NCBI RefSeq assembly: GCF_024448505.1
Contig: NZ_JAMOHV010000018.1
Coordinates: 1 to 64,000 of the forward strand
Length of the DNA stretch: 64,000 bases
DNA from: Stutzerimonas degradans
Lineage (GTDB): Bacteria; Pseudomonadota; Gammaproteobacteria; Pseudomonadales; Pseudomonadaceae
Direction: 5' to 3'
Part shown: one piece after another, positions 1 through 8,040 of the stretch
Position numbering within the stretch: the stretch's first letter is position 1
Layout: the number at the start of each line of letters is the position of its first letter
The notes under the pieces: model-generated
What the model saw: the letters and a program-made list of their open reading frames with translations, nothing else
The model's database searches: none
What the model was told of the DNA's origin: nothing
Made by a program: the position numbers and the translations under genes

Positions 1-44
1 GTCCAACATGAGCAGCGGTACCCCGTTCGGAATTCAGGAAATAA

Positions 45-73
45 AACGCCCGGACGGTTCGCGTCCAGGCGTT
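45..73 (-). terminator. Rho-independent terminator after ahpC
   Basis: On the minus strand an AACGCC...GGCGTT stem, extended inward by GGAC/GTCC with one mismatch, is followed by a T-rich run (TTTTATTT). It lies about 60 bp downstream of the ahpC stop codon and fits as that gene's terminator. Confidence 0.7.
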
Positions 74-132
74 GGGTTGGCGAGGGCCGGATTACGGCCT
101 CGCCAGCACGCAAGGCAGATCGGCGATATGCC

Positions 133-696
133 TTAGATCTTGCCAACCAGGTCCAGCGACGGAGCCAGGGTCTTCTCGCCTTCCTTCCACTTGGCCGGGC
201 AGACTTCGCCCGGGTGAGCGGCGGTGTACTGAGCGGCCTTCAGCTTGCGCAGGGTCTCGCCGACGTCACGCGCGATCTCGTTGGAGTGAATTTCCAGGGT
301 CTTGATGACGCCTTCCGGGTTGATGATGAAGGTGCCACGCAGCGCCAGACCTTCCTCGGCGATGTGAACATCGAACGCGTTGGTCAGCTGGTGAGTCGGG
401 TCGCCGATCAGCGGGAACTGCGCCTTGCCAACGGCAGGGGAAGTCTCGTGCCATACCTTGTGCGAGAAGTGGGTGTCGGTGGTGACGATGTACACCTCGG
501 CACCGGCCTTCTGGAACTCGGCGTAGTTGTTGGCAGCGTCTTCGATCTCGGTCGGGCAGTTGAAGGTGAAGGCAGCCGGCATGAAGATCAGCACGGACCA
601 CTTGCCCTTGAGGGATTCTTCGGTGACTTCGATGAACTTGCCGTTGTGGAAAGCGTTGACCTTGAACGGCTGGACTTGGGTGTTGATCAGAGACAT
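133..696 (-). CDS. ahpC: Alkyl hydroperoxide reductase subunit C (peroxiredoxin)
   Basis: A typical 2-Cys peroxiredoxin of 187 residues, the usual AhpC length, which reduces H2O2, organic peroxides and peroxynitrite in the cytoplasm. The peroxidatic cysteine is Cys47 in FTFNCPTE and the resolving cysteine is Cys166 in GEVCPAKW; both are present. The usual FYPADFTF segment reads FMPAAFTF here, a mild departure from the E. coli form. The ATG is preceded by AAGGAGTGAGCAG, a strong ribosome binding site. No ahpF is adjacent, so reduction must come from an ahpF elsewhere or from thioredoxin. An OxyR-like box lies upstream at 768-804. Confidence 0.97.
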   Translation of the reverse strand: MSLINTQVQPFKVNAFHNGKFIEVTEESLKGKWSVLIFMPAAFTFNCPTEIEDAANNYAEFQKAGAEVYIVTTDTHFSHKVWHETSPAVGKAQFPLIGDPTHQLTNAFDVHIAEEGLALRGTFIINPEGVIKTLEIHSNEIARDVGETLRKLKAAQYTAAHPGEVCPAKWKEGEKTLAPSLDLVGKI

Positions 697-767
697 CTGC
701 TCACTCCTTTGGGGGGTTCAGAAAACTTAACGGGGCCTACGATAGCGCAACCAGCCGCATACGGTTA

Positions 768-804
768 ATTGATTAAGGGAATAAACCGAATAGCCTTTAC
801 CTAT
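768..804 (-). promoter_or_regulatory. Candidate OxyR box upstream of ahpC
   Basis: ATAG-N7-CTAT is perfect at 790-804. Seven bases away, a second half-site (ATTG-N7-GAAT as read on the plus strand) is degenerate, matching 5 of 8 key bases. This is the spacing of the OxyR motif (four ATAG/CTAT tetrads 7 bp apart). It is 70-110 bp upstream of the ahpC ATG, just before a weak -10 (TATCGT at 740-745, minus strand). OxyR control of ahpC is well known; binding here is inferred. Confidence 0.5.
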
Positions 805-871
805 CACCGCAGCTCAGCCGCAGTCACAATTGCATGCTACATCCGCAAAGACCGGCGATCCGTTCAGGGGT

Positions 872-1813
872 TCAGTCAGGCCAGAACGCCCGGATTCCCG
901 CGATCCCCTGCGCACCGGCATGCAGCGCACGAGTCAGGTCGCCATGGCCGAGCCCACCCAGCAGATAGGCCGGCTGGTTGAAGCCTAGCAGCAACGCGCT
1001 GGCCCGTGGCCAGCCCAATGGGGCCACGTCGGGGTGCGTCGCGGTGGCCTGCACCGGCGAAAGGGTCACGAAGTCGACGCCGGCTGTCGTGGCCAGCGCC
1101 AGTTCCGCCGCATCGTGACAGGATGCCGCCAACCAGCGCTCCGGCGGCAACGGCCGGCCCTGGGCGGCCATTCGCCGCAGCTGCGCCGACGTCAGATGCC
1201 AGCCGGCCGCCGGAAAATCCGCGGCCCACTCCAGCGGCCCCTTGAGCATCAGTTGCGCGCGGCCGGCGCAGAGCGCCTGCGCGTCGTCCGCCAGTGCCCG
1301 GTACGCCGCATCCGACAGGCCAGGCGCACGCAGCTGGAGCAGGTGGATACCGGTATCCAGCGCCGCGGCGATGCCATCCAGCAGCTGGCGCGGCGAGCGG
1401 TTTTCCGGGGTGATCAGGTAGTGGTGCGGCAAGCGCGCCGCGGCGATGATCGGCTGGTTGGCGGCCGGAAACGCGTACTCGGGCAGCGCCGCAGGGTCGA
1501 CCCAGGCCAGCGGCTGGCCCTCGGCACCATGCGGCTCGCCGGCGAAGGCCAGCACTTCCCAAACATCCAGCAGCACCTGCTTGTCCGGATAATCGTGACG
1601 TACCTGAATCAGTGGGCGTGCGGTCGTGACCTCGATGCCCAGCTCTTCCTGCAGTTCGCGCGCCAGCGCCGCCTCGACGGTCTCGCCCGCCTCGACCTTG
1701 CCACCGGGAAATTCCCACAGGCCGCCCTGATGCTTGTCCAGCGGGCGCTTGGCGATCAGGACACGATGGTCGGCGGATCGAATGACCGCCGCCGCGACAT
1801 GGATTCGATGCAT
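872..1813 (-). CDS. Nudix hydrolase / thiamine-phosphate-synthase-like fusion (MutT family)
   Basis: A two-domain protein of 313 residues. Residues 1-130 form a MutT-like Nudix domain with a complete Nudix box (GGKVEAGE...RELQEELGI, starting near residue 38), expected to hydrolyse oxidised nucleotides such as 8-oxo-dGTP. Residues about 135-310 resemble the ThiE TIM barrel. This fusion is the usual form in pseudomonads next to argJ and secA. The ThiE-like half is probably not a working thiamine-phosphate synthase, because such fusions occur alongside a real thiE; that part is inference. It is read in the same direction as argJ with a 57-bp gap and may be cotranscribed. Confidence 0.9.
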   Translation of the reverse strand: MHRIHVAAAVIRSADHRVLIAKRPLDKHQGGLWEFPGGKVEAGETVEAALARELQEELGIEVTTARPLIQVRHDYPDKQVLLDVWEVLAFAGEPHGAEGQPLAWVDPAALPEYAFPAANQPIIAAARLPHHYLITPENRSPRQLLDGIAAALDTGIHLLQLRAPGLSDAAYRALADDAQALCAGRAQLMLKGPLEWAADFPAAGWHLTSAQLRRMAAQGRPLPPERWLAASCHDAAELALATTAGVDFVTLSPVQATATHPDVAPLGWPRASALLLGFNQPAYLLGGLGHGDLTRALHAGAQGIAGIRAFWPD

Positions 1814-1870
1814 GAGAGTTCCAGAACCGCAGCCCGGGCCAGCGGGGCCGGGCTGCGGCGTGCTACGCGG

Positions 1871-3088
1871 TCAGGTACGGTATTCGGCGTTGATCTTCAC
1901 GTACTCGTGCGACAGATCGGTGGTCCAGATGGTCTCGCTGCAGTCACCACGGCCCAGCTCGATGCGGATGGTGATCTCTTCGCGCGCCATCACCGCCGCG
2001 CCCTGCTCCTCGGTGTAGCTGGGCGAACGACCCCCCTGGCTGGCGATGCACACTTCGCCGAGATAGACGTCGATCAGGCTGACATCCAGATTCGGCACGC
2101 CGGCATAGCCGACGGCGGCGAGGATACGGCCCCAGTTGGGATCGGAAGCGAACAGCGCAGTCTTGATCAGCGGAGAATGGGCCACGGCGTAGGCCACATC
2201 CAGGCATTCCTGATGGTTGGCGCCGCCGTTGACCTGCACGGTGACGAACTTGGTCGCGCCTTCACCGTCACGCACGATGGCCTGGGCGACTTCCATGAAC
2301 ACTTCGCACACCGCCTGCTTGAGCTTGGCGAACAGCTCGCCGGAGGCCGAGGTGATCTCCGGCAGCTTGGCCTGGCCGGTGGCGATCAGCATGCAGCAGT
2401 CGTTGGTGGAGGTGTCGCCATCGATGGTGATGCGGTTGAACGACTTGTTCGCCGCATCGCGCACCAGATCCTGCAGCACCTCGCGCGCCACCTTAGCGTC
2501 GGTGGCGATGTAGCCGAGCATGGTCGCCATGTTCGGACGGATCATGCCGGCACCCTTGGAGATGCCGGTCACGGTGACGGTCACGCCGTCATGCTGGAAC
2601 TGGCGGCTGGCACCCTTGGGCAGGGTATCGGTGGTCATGATGCCGGTGGCGGCCTCGGCCCAGTGGTTCTCGGCCAGATCGTCCAGCGCAGCCTGCAGGG
2701 CGCCCTCGATCTTGGCCACCGGCAGCGGTTCGCCGATCACCCCGGTGGAGAATGGCAGCACGGCCGTCTCGTCGACGCCGGTCAGCGCTGCCAGCGCGGC
2801 GCAGGTACGGCGGGCATTGGCCAGGCCATCGGCGCCGGTGCCGGCGTTGGCGTTGCCGGTGTTGGTCAGCAGGTAGCGCACCTCGCCCGCCATGCGCTCG
2901 CGGGTGACCAGCACCGGAGCTGCACAGAACGCATTGGTGGTAGTCACGCCGGCGACGCGCGAGCCTTCGGCGCAGCGCATTACCACGACATCCTTGCGCC
3001 CCGGACGCTTGATGCCGGCCGACGCGATGCCGAGTTCGAAACCGGGAACCGGATGCAGAGTAGGTAGGGGACCAAGACCGACCGCCAT
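1871..3088 (-). CDS. argJ: Bifunctional ornithine acetyltransferase / N-acetylglutamate synthase
   Basis: ArgJ transfers acetyl from N-acetylornithine to glutamate, recycling the acetyl group in arginine synthesis; many versions also make N-acetylglutamate from acetyl-CoA. The 405-residue length is normal. The self-cleavage site is present (PNMATMLG, with Thr189 as the expected nucleophile of the mature beta chain), preceded by the conserved KGAGMI. It lies between secA (upstream) and the Nudix gene (downstream) on the minus strand, the P. aeruginosa arrangement. A terminator separates it from secA, so it probably has its own promoter in the 107-bp gap. Confidence 0.97.
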   Translation of the reverse strand: MAVGLGPLPTLHPVPGFELGIASAGIKRPGRKDVVVMRCAEGSRVAGVTTTNAFCAAPVLVTRERMAGEVRYLLTNTGNANAGTGADGLANARRTCAALAALTGVDETAVLPFSTGVIGEPLPVAKIEGALQAALDDLAENHWAEAATGIMTTDTLPKGASRQFQHDGVTVTVTGISKGAGMIRPNMATMLGYIATDAKVAREVLQDLVRDAANKSFNRITIDGDTSTNDCCMLIATGQAKLPEITSASGELFAKLKQAVCEVFMEVAQAIVRDGEGATKFVTVQVNGGANHQECLDVAYAVAHSPLIKTALFASDPNWGRILAAVGYAGVPNLDVSLIDVYLGEVCIASQGGRSPSYTEEQGAAVMAREEITIRIELGRGDCSETIWTTDLSHEYVKINAEYRT

Positions 3089-3137
3089 GAGCGCGCTCCT
3101 TCAGACATAGATGGCCCGCAGGCCGAAAAACAGGGAG

Positions 3138-3171
3138 AAAAACGCCGCGAGCGGCAAAACCGGTCGCGGCG
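3138..3171 (-). terminator. Terminator after secA
   Basis: Read on the minus strand, CGCCGCGA and TCGCGGCG form an 8-bp GC-rich stem around a 13-base loop, followed by TTTTTC. It lies 25 bp past the secA stop codon. Confidence 0.7.
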
Positions 3172-3195
3172 CGGGTTCACAGAGGAAGGGACCGC

Positions 3196-5934
3196 TTACT
3201 GGACCTGCCCGTGGCAATGCTTGTATTTCTTGCCCGAGCCGCACGGGCAGAGCTCGTTGCGACCGATCTTGGGCTCGGTGCGCACCGGCATCGGCGCGAT
3301 TTCCGCCACATGCTCGCCCTGTTCGGGCTCTTCTGGCTGCTGCAGGGCGGACACTTCCTCGTGCTTGAACTGCATGCGCTGCGCCATCTCCTCGGCCTCG
3401 CGACGCAGGCGCGCCTCCTCCTCGGCAGGGTCCTCACGGCGCACTTGCACATGCGAGAGCACACGGATGCTGTCCCGCTTGATGGACTCGAGCAGGTCCT
3501 GGAACAACGCAAAGGACTCGCGCTTGTACTCCTGCTTTGGGTTCTTCTGCGCGTAGCCGCGCAGGTGGATACCGTGGCGCAGGTGATCCATCGTCGACAG
3601 GTGGTCCTTCCACAGATCATCCAGCACGCGCAGCACGATCTGCTTCTCGAACGTGCGCAGCGCGTCGGCACCGGCAAGCTCTTCCTTCTCGCGGTAGGCC
3701 TCGACCAGCATCTGGGAGATGCGCTCACGCAGGGTTTCCTCGTAGAGCTTGTCGTCTTCGTCGAGCCACTGCTGCACCGGCAGACGCAGGCCGAAATCGC
3801 TGTACAGCACCGCTTCCAGACCGGCGATGTCCCACTGCTCGGGCAGCGATTGCGGCGGAATGTGCTGGCTGATGGCGGCATTCAGCGCTTCGTCGCGGAA
3901 CTCGCTGATGGTCTCGCCAATCTCCTCGGCGGCCAGCAGGCTGTTGCGCATGTGGTAGATCACCTTGCGCTGCTCGTTGGCCACGTCGTCGAACTCGAGC
4001 AGCTGCTTGCGGATGTCGAAGTTGCGGCCTTCGACCTTGCGCTGCGCCTTCTCGATCGCATTGGTAACCATGCGGTGCTCGATCGCCTCGCCCGCTTCCA
4101 TGCCCAGAGCCTTCATGAAGTTCTTCACCCGGTCGGAGGCGAAGATGCGCATCAGGTTGTCTTCCAGCGACAGGTAGAAGCGGCTGGAACCCGGATCGCC
4201 CTGACGACCGGCACGACCGCGCAGCTGGTTGTCGATACGACGCGACTCGTGACGCTCGGAGGCGATCACGTGCAGGCCACCTGCCTCGATCACCTGCTGG
4301 TGGCGCTTCTGCCACTCGGCCTTGAGCTGCGCGACCTGTTCGTCGGTGGGGTTCTCCAGCTTGGCGACTTCCACTTCCCAGTTGCCGCCCAGAAGGATGT
4401 CGGTACCGCGGCCGGCCATGTTGGTGGCGATGGTCACCGCCCCCGGACGACCGGCCTGGGCGATGATCTCCGCTTCCTTCTCGTGGTACTTGGCGTTGAG
4501 CACCTGGTGCTCGATGCCTTCCTTGATCAGCAGCTGGGAAACGTATTCCGAGCTCTCGATGGTCGCGGTACCGACCAGCACCGGACGCCCCTGCCCCTGG
4601 CATTCTTTGATGTCGGCGATGATCGCGGCGAACTTCTCTTCCTGGGTCAGGTAGACCAGGTCGTTGAAATCCTTGCGCGCCAGCGGCTTGTTGGTCGGAA
4701 TGACCATGACCGGCAGGCCGTAGATCTGCATGAACTCGAACGCCTCGGTGTCGGCGGTGCCGGTCATGCCGGACAGCTTTTTGTACAGGCGGAAGTAGTT
4801 CTGGAACGTGGTCGAGGCCAGGGTCTGGCTCTCGGGCTGGATCTGCAGGCCTTCCTTCGCCTCGATAGCCTGGTGCAGGCCCTCGGAGAGGCGACGCCCC
4901 GGCATGGTGCGACCGGTGTGCTCGTCGATCAGCAGCACCTGGTTGTTCTGCACGATGTACTCGACGTTGCGATGGAACAGCTTGTGTGCGCGCAGGCCGG
5001 CATAGACGTGGGTCAGCAGGCTCAGGTTATGCGCCGAATACAGGCTCTCGCCTTCGGCCAGCAAGCCTGCCTGGGTCAGCATTTCCTCGATGAACTGATG
5101 CCCCTGCTCGTTCAGCTCGACCTGGCGGGTCTTCTCGTCGATGCTGAAGTGGCCCTCCTGGGTGACGACGCCCTCTTCCTCCTCGATGTGCTGAGTGAGG
5201 CGCGGAATCAGCGCGTTGATCTGCTGGTAAAGCTTGGAGCTGTCTTCGGATTGGCCGGAGATGATCAGCGGCGTGCGCGCCTCATCGATGAGGATCGAGT
5301 CGACTTCGTCGATGACCGCGAAGTTGAGTTCGCGCTGATTCTTCTCCTGCATGCTGAACGCCATGTTGTCGCGCAGGTAATCGAAGCCGAATTCGTTGTT
5401 GGTGCCGTAGGTGATGTCGGCGGCGTAGGCGGCGCGCTTCTCCTCCGGCGGCTGGAACGGCGTGACGATGCCGACCGAGAGACCGAGAAATTCGTACAGC
5501 GGACGCATCCAGTTGGCGTCGCGGCGGGCCAGGTAGTCGTTCACCGTGACCACGTGCACGCCCTTGCCGGCCAGTGCATTGAGGTACACCGCCAGGGTCG
5601 CCACCAGCGTCTTGCCTTCACCAGTGCGCATCTCGGCGATCTTGCCTTCGTGCAACGTCATGCCGCCGATCAGCTGGACATCGAAGTGACGCATGCCCAT
5701 CACCCGCTTGCCGGCCTCGCGGCAGACGGCGAAGGCCTCCGGCAGAATCTGATCGAGGGTCTCGCCTTTCTCGAGACGGGCCTTGAACTCTTCGGTCTTG
5801 GCGCGCAGTTGCTCGTCGGTGAGCGACAGCATCTGTTCTTCGAGTGCATTGACGGCCTGCACCGCCTTGAGCATGCGTTTGACTTCACGCTCGTTCTTGC
5901 TTCCAAAGAGTTTCTTCAATAAAGGCGCAAACAT
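3196..5934 (-). CDS. secA: Protein translocase ATPase SecA
   Basis: SecA is the ATPase motor that drives unfolded proteins through SecYEG. The 912-residue length matches pseudomonad SecA. Visible features are Walker A (MRTGEGKT, residues about 102-109), the DEVD-type Walker B ([15 protein letters not shown]), a helicase-like second nucleotide domain with [10 protein letters not shown], and the C-terminal zinc/SecB-binding tail [12 protein letters not shown]. It begins with ATG at 5934, with a divergent DUF721 gene upstream. The 230-bp gap at 5935-6166 should hold both promoters; no distinct sigma-70 pair stands out there. Confidence 0.98.
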   Translation of the reverse strand: MFAPLLKKLFGSKNEREVKRMLKAVQAVNALEEQMLSLTDEQLRAKTEEFKARLEKGETLDQILPEAFAVCREAGKRVMGMRHFDVQLIGGMTLHEGKIAEMRTGEGKTLVATLAVYLNALAGKGVHVVTVNDYLARRDANWMRPLYEFLGLSVGIVTPFQPPEEKRAAYAADITYGTNNEFGFDYLRDNMAFSMQEKNQRELNFAVIDEVDSILIDEARTPLIISGQSEDSSKLYQQINALIPRLTQHIEEEEGVVTQEGHFSIDEKTRQVELNEQGHQFIEEMLTQAGLLAEGESLYSAHNLSLLTHVYAGLRAHKLFHRNVEYIVQNNQVLLIDEHTGRTMPGRRLSEGLHQAIEAKEGLQIQPESQTLASTTFQNYFRLYKKLSGMTGTADTEAFEFMQIYGLPVMVIPTNKPLARKDFNDLVYLTQEEKFAAIIADIKECQGQGRPVLVGTATIESSEYVSQLLIKEGIEHQVLNAKYHEKEAEIIAQAGRPGAVTIATNMAGRGTDILLGGNWEVEVAKLENPTDEQVAQLKAEWQKRHQQVIEAGGLHVIASERHESRRIDNQLRGRAGRQGDPGSSRFYLSLEDNLMRIFASDRVKNFMKALGMEAGEAIEHRMVTNAIEKAQRKVEGRNFDIRKQLLEFDDVANEQRKVIYHMRNSLLAAEEIGETISEFRDEALNAAISQHIPPQSLPEQWDIAGLEAVLYSDFGLRLPVQQWLDEDDKLYEETLRERISQMLVEAYREKEELAGADALRTFEKQIVLRVLDDLWKDHLSTMDHLRHGIHLRGYAQKNPKQEYKRESFALFQDLLESIKRDSIRVLSHVQVRREDPAEEEARLRREAEEMAQRMQFKHEEVSALQQPEEPEQGEHVAEIAPMPVRTEPKIGRNELCPCGSGKKYKHCHGQVQ

Positions 5935-6166
5935 ACGACAGGGACTTCCATGCTGAGGATGGAGGCACGACCGTGGGTGACCCCGCCAGCGTGCAAAGCG
6001 GCCATTCTACTCGGAAACGTCTATGAGGAAAGCAGCACGACTGCGCAGCCCGGAGGACCGGCAACGCGCGGTTTTCCAGCGTTCGCACCGGCACAACGGC
6101 CGGCGGCGCGACCGGCCGGCTACAGGCATCTGCTACCATTGACGCCCCATCTTTCAGGCAACCGCC

Positions 6167-6619
6167 ATGGCCTCTCGTCCGCTGCCCGCACGCGCCACCG
6201 GCGCATTGCTCCGCGAAGCGAAACCGCTGCGCGCGCTGTTCGGCGAGGCGCGGCGCATCGATCACCTGCAGCACCTGCTGGAAAGCCAACTACAGCCGGC
6301 CGCCCGTGAGCACTGCCGCGTGGCGTCGTGGCGCGAGGGCTGCCTGCTGCTGATCGTGACTGACGGCCACTGGGCCACGCGCCTGCGTTATCAGCAACGT
6401 CGTCTGCTGCGCCAGCTGCAAGCCATCGAGGAATTCGCCGGCCTCGAACGCATCCACTTCAAGGTGCAGCCGCCGCCCCCGGCGCGTCACGAGCCGCCTC
6501 GCACTACGCCGTTGTCAGCCTGTGCGGCCGACAATATTCACGCAACCGCCGAAGGCATTCGCGATCCACGGCTGCGCGCCGCGCTGGAGCGCCTGGCCAG
6601 CCGTGGCAAAGCCGACTGA
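6167..6619 (+). CDS. DUF721 / DciA-like protein
   Basis: A small basic protein of 150 residues with the DUF721 signature region (LLIVTDGHWATRLRYQQ, then a predicted helical tail). DUF721 includes DciA, the helicase-loading protein used by bacteria without DnaC, which applies to pseudomonads. It is divergent from secA, its usual neighbour in Pseudomonas. In P. aeruginosa an M23 peptidase and lpxC lie beyond it; here neither follows, so synteny breaks after this gene. The family call is good; the DciA role is inferred. Confidence 0.8.
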   Translation: MASRPLPARATGALLREAKPLRALFGEARRIDHLQHLLESQLQPAAREHCRVASWREGCLLLIVTDGHWATRLRYQQRRLLRQLQAIEEFAGLERIHFKVQPPPPARHEPPRTTPLSACAADNIHATAEGIRDPRLRAALERLASRGKAD

Positions 6620-6715
6620 ACCGCAGCCGGCGCGGCAGCAACCAGGCGGGCGAGCGGATACTCTCGAAGGGGCGAAGCGAATGCTTCGGCCACCGCCTTT
6701 CAGGAGCGAAATTTC

Positions 6716-7183
6716 ATGTTGATCGGCTCCCTACTCATCCTCGCCTGGCTGGTGCTGCTGGTTCGTTATCCGCTGCGGGCGGTGCCGATCTCGCTCGGCG
6801 CGCTGCTGATGCTGGGACTGGTAGCTGGTTGGGTGCTGTGGCAAGAGCATCGTGAGCGACAGCTGCTCGGCAGGCTCGAACTGCACCTGAGCTACGCACC
6901 CGGGCCATGCCCAGCCGCGCAGCCGCTGCGCGTCACCCTGCGCAATAACAGCGGGCGCGCACTGCGCAGCCTGCGCTGGGATGTGACGGCGCACATGCCA
7001 GGTACCCGCACCAATCTGGTACAGAACGCCTACGACGCCCCCATCTATCAGGGCCCTGGTGATCTTCAGAGTGGAGCGCAGTGGCAATCCTGCCTGCCAC
7101 TGCCGCCGCTTCGTGCAGGCTATCGCGCCAGTACGCTGGAGTTCCAAGCCGAGAACCTTCGCGGCCGCTTCGGCGATGATTGA
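6716..7183 (+). CDS. Membrane-anchored protein of unknown function
   Basis: 155 residues. Two hydrophobic segments at residues about 1-17 and 24-42 are followed by a soluble domain of about 110 residues with a beta-rich pattern (alternating hydrophobics, a conserved-looking LRNNSGRALRSLRWDVT stretch). The layout suggests a protein held in the inner membrane with its C-terminal domain outside the cytoplasm. The ribosome binding site CAGGAG is 10 bases before ATG. Relatives in Pseudomonas are sometimes labelled 'multidrug transporter', but nothing in the sequence supports transport. Function unknown. Confidence 0.7.
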   Translation: MLIGSLLILAWLVLLVRYPLRAVPISLGALLMLGLVAGWVLWQEHRERQLLGRLELHLSYAPGPCPAAQPLRVTLRNNSGRALRSLRWDVTAHMPGTRTNLVQNAYDAPIYQGPGDLQSGAQWQSCLPLPPLRAGYRASTLEFQAENLRGRFGDD

Positions 7184-7219
7184 ACGCGCGCCTTCCCATC
7201 CGACACCTCAGCCTTTATC

Positions 7220-7235
7220 CTGTATGAATAAACAG
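7220..7235 (+). promoter_or_regulatory. LexA (SOS) box
   Basis: CTGTATGAATAAACAG matches the gammaproteobacterial LexA consensus CTG-N10-CAG with the expected AT-rich alternating core. It lies 31 bp before the yebG start, where it would overlap the promoter. Confidence 0.88.
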
Positions 7236-7266
7236 TATCAATCTGCCAACTGAGCCGAGGTGGGTA

Positions 7267-7524
7267 ATGGCCGTCGAAGTGGTATACCGCAGCAGCCGGG
7301 ACCTGGAGCGTTTGTTCATGGATAAAGCCGAAGCAGACCGTCACGACAAGATGCTGGAACTGGCCGAAGCGCTGGCCACCGTTCTGCAACAAGCGGTACC
7401 GTCGCTGAACGAACAGCAGAGCGAGGATCTCGGCATCTTCATGGCACGCCACCGCGACGTCTTCTCCCGAGCATTCAAGAACAACGCCGAGGCGCTTGCC
7501 GAGCTACCGCCACGCGACGCCTGA
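7267..7524 (+). CDS. yebG: YebG family SOS-inducible protein
   Basis: 85 residues, collinear with E. coli YebG: it starts MAVEV, has KAEADRHDKMLE in place of KKEADAYDKMLD, and keeps a central LATVLQQAVPSLNEQQSEDLG region. YebG is a small SOS-regulon protein whose biochemical role is not settled. A LexA box at 7220-7235 supports both the identity and SOS control. The ATG follows GAGGTGGGTA. It seems monocistronic. Confidence 0.92.
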   Translation: MAVEVVYRSSRDLERLFMDKAEADRHDKMLELAEALATVLQQAVPSLNEQQSEDLGIFMARHRDVFSRAFKNNAEALAELPPRDA

Positions 7525-7616
7525 AGCGAGCCTATCCGTAGGGGGCCGGGCGGCGGAAACTTGTAGGGCCCAGGCCGGGTCAATGACTCGCAGCCTTTTC
7601 AGACAGGTATTCCGGC

Positions 7617-7886
7617 ATGACGAATTCATTCCAGCGGATCAGCGATGCATTCCAGCCGCACTACTGCGTTAACTTCAGCATCGAGAAGCCCGACGGCAGC
7701 ATTCTACTGACGCTCACCGACGCCAAGGGCGTGGCCGTGAAGCGCTTCATCAGTGCCGAGCAATGGCGCGACCCGCAGCAACTGCAACGACTGATCACCA
7801 GCCTGCGGGTCAGCCTGACGATCGAGCGTGGCGAGTCGCCACCGCTATCCGGCTTCGCCGAAGGGGCCCGCGTCGCCGCGCTGTAA
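7617..7886 (+). CDS. DUF3509 family protein
   Basis: 89 residues, ATG start. A short single-domain protein of the pseudomonad-restricted DUF3509 type, with features FQPHYCVNFSIEKPDGS, then a SAEQWRDPQQLQRLITSLR helix. There is no signal peptide or membrane segment and no known function. It lies 92 bp after yebG; the gap has no strong terminator, so SOS read-through is possible but unshown. The 150 bp after it, before the convergent regulator gene, hold no recognisable feature. Confidence 0.75.
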   Translation: MTNSFQRISDAFQPHYCVNFSIEKPDGSILLTLTDAKGVAVKRFISAEQWRDPQQLQRLITSLRVSLTIERGESPPLSGFAEGARVAAL

Positions 7887-8040
7887 TCCTTCAGCCGGCG
7901 ACAAATCGCTCGCCATGCCCTCCCGCCACGACAATAACAACAAGCATCCTGAAACCCGTCATGCCGCTCGCCCGAGCCGGCACGCTTCGCCCCGCCTGCA
8001 CCCCGGCCCCCGGCGCTAGCCCTGACTTACCCGCATCGTT

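Noticed and set aside
3211-5922. A 903-codon open frame antisense to secA
   Set aside because: Codon-phase shadow typical of GC-rich DNA; SecA on the other strand is complete and well conserved.
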